NCBI GenBank assembly: GCA_947488195.1
Contig: CANKYR010000011.1
Location: 1 to 36,669, forward strand
Length of the DNA: 36,669 nt
Source of the DNA: Flavobacteriales bacterium
Lineage (GTDB): Bacteria > Bacteroidota > Bacteroidia > Flavobacteriales_D > Sanyastnellaceae
Direction of reading: 5' to 3'
The notes below the pieces were generated by a model that saw nothing but the letters and a program-made list of their open reading frames with translations, was not told the DNA's origin and searched no databases. The position numbers and the translations under genes were made by a program. Of the stretch, positions 35,613-36,669 are shown piece after piece. Each line of letters opens with the position of its first letter. Within the stretch, counting starts at the first letter, position 1.

Positions 35613-36067
35613 AAAAAACAATCCTTACACTTGCCTTCGCAGTAGCTTGCTTATTCAACAGCAGCCTAAATGCACAGTCACTTGAAAGTCGCGCTGCGGC
35701 AAATATTTGCGAATGCTCTCACATAATTGAAAACAATGTTAGCCCTGCATTTAGAGAAATCATCCGTTATAAATTAATTGCTGAAACACAACAGGATTTC
35801 GATAACGCAATGCTCACTTATGTGACGAATAATCCCGATCAAGCAGCTAAAGATATGCTGTGGATGCAAAGCATGAGTGACGATAACGGTCAGTTTTTGC
35901 GATGCATTTCGAAAATGGAAATGCAATACGACAACACAGAGCTAGACACTCCTGAGATGTATAATTCCATTATGGTAGAATTGTATGAAATCGAATGTGA
36001 TTTTGCAGCTGCACTCTTCCTGTTTGGAGCTGAGGTTCAAGAAGCCGAAGTTACTGAAGGCGAGTAA
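35609..36067 (+). CDS. Small exported protein of unknown function, end of the mks-like cluster
   Basis: The 152-residue product has a clear signal peptide (ILTLAFAVACLFNSSLNAQ). The mature part is helical and acidic, with four cysteines in NICECSHII, FLRCISKM and EIECDFA, and an acidic end (EVQEAEVTEGE). I do not recognise the family. The start codon overlaps the MksE-like stop (ATGA), so translation appears coupled even though the product is exported and the others are cytosolic. A terminator follows 20 bases after the stop, so this is the last gene of the transcript. Confidence 0.75.
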   Translation: MKKTILTLAFAVACLFNSSLNAQSLESRAAANICECSHIIENNVSPAFREIIRYKLIAETQQDFDNAMLTYVTNNPDQAAKDMLWMQSMSDDNGQFLRCISKMEMQYDNTELDTPEMYNSIMVELYEIECDFAAALFLFGAEVQEAEVTEGE

Positions 36068-36087
36068 TCCTCATTTTACTAACACTC

Positions 36088-36119
36088 AAAGCGCTGAATA
36101 TCAGCGCTTTTATTTTTTT
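36088..36119 (+). terminator. Intrinsic terminator of the mks-like cluster
   Basis: A perfect 10-bp stem (AAAGCGCTGA with TCAGCGCTTT, loop ATA) is followed by TATTTTTTT. It lies between the exported-protein gene and the promoter of the RNA helicase. Confidence 0.9.
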
Positions 36120-36143
36120 ATGCACAATTGTTAATAAAAGTGC

Positions 36144-36272
36144 TATCTTTGCGCCGCCTTTAAGGGGCGGGTTTAACTATCACATTTCCTTTTTCTGTTG
36201 GCGTAAACAGAATTTAGCTCAGGGAATACGGTCGTCGAATTCAATCCGACATCGGGCGACTAAATAAAATAT
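36144..36272 (+). promoter_or_regulatory. Promoter and long structured leader of the DEAD-box helicase gene
   Basis: TATCTTTG (36144-36151) matches TAnnTTTG and predicts a 5' leader of about 115 bases. The leader has a GC-rich hairpin at 36154-36170, a 6-bp hairpin at 36194-36211 (TCTGTT with AACAGA), and two GTCG copies (36231-36237) that can pair with either of two CGAC copies (36247-36250 and 36257-36260). Such leaders are common before cold-inducible RNA helicase genes. No named riboswitch is recognised. Confidence 0.5.
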
Positions 36273-36669
36273 ATGACAACATTTCAAGAACTTGGTCTAT
36301 CGAAGACCACAGTTTCAGCTATCGCTGAAATGGGGTTTGAGACCCCAACACCAATTCAAGAACAAGCTATTCCGCACATGCTAACAGGCACAACAGACGT
36401 TGTTGCACTAGCACAGACGGGAACAGGAAAGACCGCAGCGTTCGGACTTCCATTGTTAGAGCTTCTTGACTTTCAAAACAAAAAAACGCAAGCTTTCATT
36501 CTAGCACCAACTCGCGAGTTGTGTGTTCAAATTGCGAAAGACATTCAACGCTATTCTGCACACACAACCGGAGCGAACGTAGTTCCTGTATACGGTGGAG
36601 CAAGCATTGAAACTCAAATTCGCGAAATCAAACGCGGCGCGCAAATCTTAGTAGGTACTCCTGGTAGAA
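36273..36669 (+). CDS. DEAD-box ATP-dependent RNA helicase, 3' partial
   Basis: The first 132 codons of a DEAD-box RNA helicase are present; the rest lies beyond the window. The motifs occur in order: FQELGLSKTTVSAI leading into the Q motif TPIQEQAIP (about 26-34), Walker A AQTGTGKT (about 49-56), Ia PTREL, GG, and Ib TPGR at the edge. This N-terminus is typical of the DeaD/CsdA/RhlE group, which remodels rRNA and mRNA structure, often in the cold. The subfamily cannot be fixed without the C-terminus. The long structured leader suggests post-transcriptional control. Confidence 0.92.
   Translation, partial: MTTFQELGLSKTTVSAIAEMGFETPTPIQEQAIPHMLTGTTDVVALAQTGTGKTAAFGLPLLELLDFQNKKTQAFILAPTRELCVQIAKDIQRYSAHTTGANVVPVYGGASIETQIREIKRGAQILVGTPGR

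Noticed and set aside
31102-36067. Complete four-gene Wadjet (JetABCD) defence system
   Set aside because: No JetD-like nuclease is encoded upstream or downstream: tadA precedes the cluster and an exported protein and an RNA helicase follow. The gene order and ATPase length also differ.
1-36669. tRNA, rRNA, CRISPR arrays, insertion sequences or prophage genes
   Set aside because: Intergenic regions were read on both strands; none contains a cloverleaf with a TTC arm, regularly spaced repeats, transposase or phage genes.

Overview
The window looks like a chromosomal segment from a Bacteroidota genome, most likely Flavobacteriia-like. Supporting signs are low to moderate GC, recurring TAnnTTTG-type -7 promoter boxes, few strong Shine-Dalgarno sites, a type III glutamine synthetase, type IX secretion (T9SS) components, secreted proteins with T9SS C-terminal sorting domains, and a SusA-like amylase. 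I see no phage, insertion sequence, tRNA, rRNA or CRISPR array.

Layout. (1) 1-2068, plus strand: the 3' part of pruA and a GNAT-like gene. (2) 2059-5104, minus strand: purM-prfA-pyrF, a nucleotide-synthesis and translation-termination cluster. (3) 5156-9525, minus strand: a TPR/PD40/OmpA envelope protein resembling PorE, then type III glutamine synthetase with repeated C5/G5 motifs in its promoter. (4) 9690-14447, plus strand: a tightly overlapped operon of a secreted S9-like hydrolase, tgt, an LptF/LptG-type permease and an SDR. (5) 14542-18290, plus strand: an SF2 helicase, then a SulP transporter with a beta-carbonic anhydrase. (6) 18285-20349, minus strand: tsaD and a degenerate ApbE-like lipoprotein, divergent from a T9SS plug-family protein at 20381. 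(7) 21667-24969: a small carboxypeptidase-regulatory-domain protein, then an M28 aminopeptidase with PDZ and an SGNH/PKD protein. (8) 25216-28894: a T9SS-exported four-module starch-binding-like protein, divergent from a GH13 amylase. (9) 28918-30986: a PDZ protein, a glycosyltransferase that seems to need a CTG start, and tadA. (10) 31102-36067: the most interesting locus, a five-gene overlapped cluster encoding a short SMC-like ATPase, a 35-residue ORF, MksF-like and MksE-like subunits and a small exported protein. (11) 36273 to the right edge: a DEAD-box RNA helicase cut by the window end, with a long structured leader.

The best candidate for an under-described system is the MksBEF/Wadjet-like cluster. 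It has a short ATPase with an unusual signature motif, no JetD nuclease in the visible neighbourhood, a translationally coupled micro-ORF, and a perfect inverted repeat in the leader. Other notable signals are five genes whose -7 box ends exactly four bases before the start codon (apparent leaderless mRNAs), the glnN promoter repeats, a queuine transglycosylase lacking its zinc cysteines, and an ApbE homologue lacking its usual motifs. Functions are assigned from recognised motifs and domain architecture; no database search was run.
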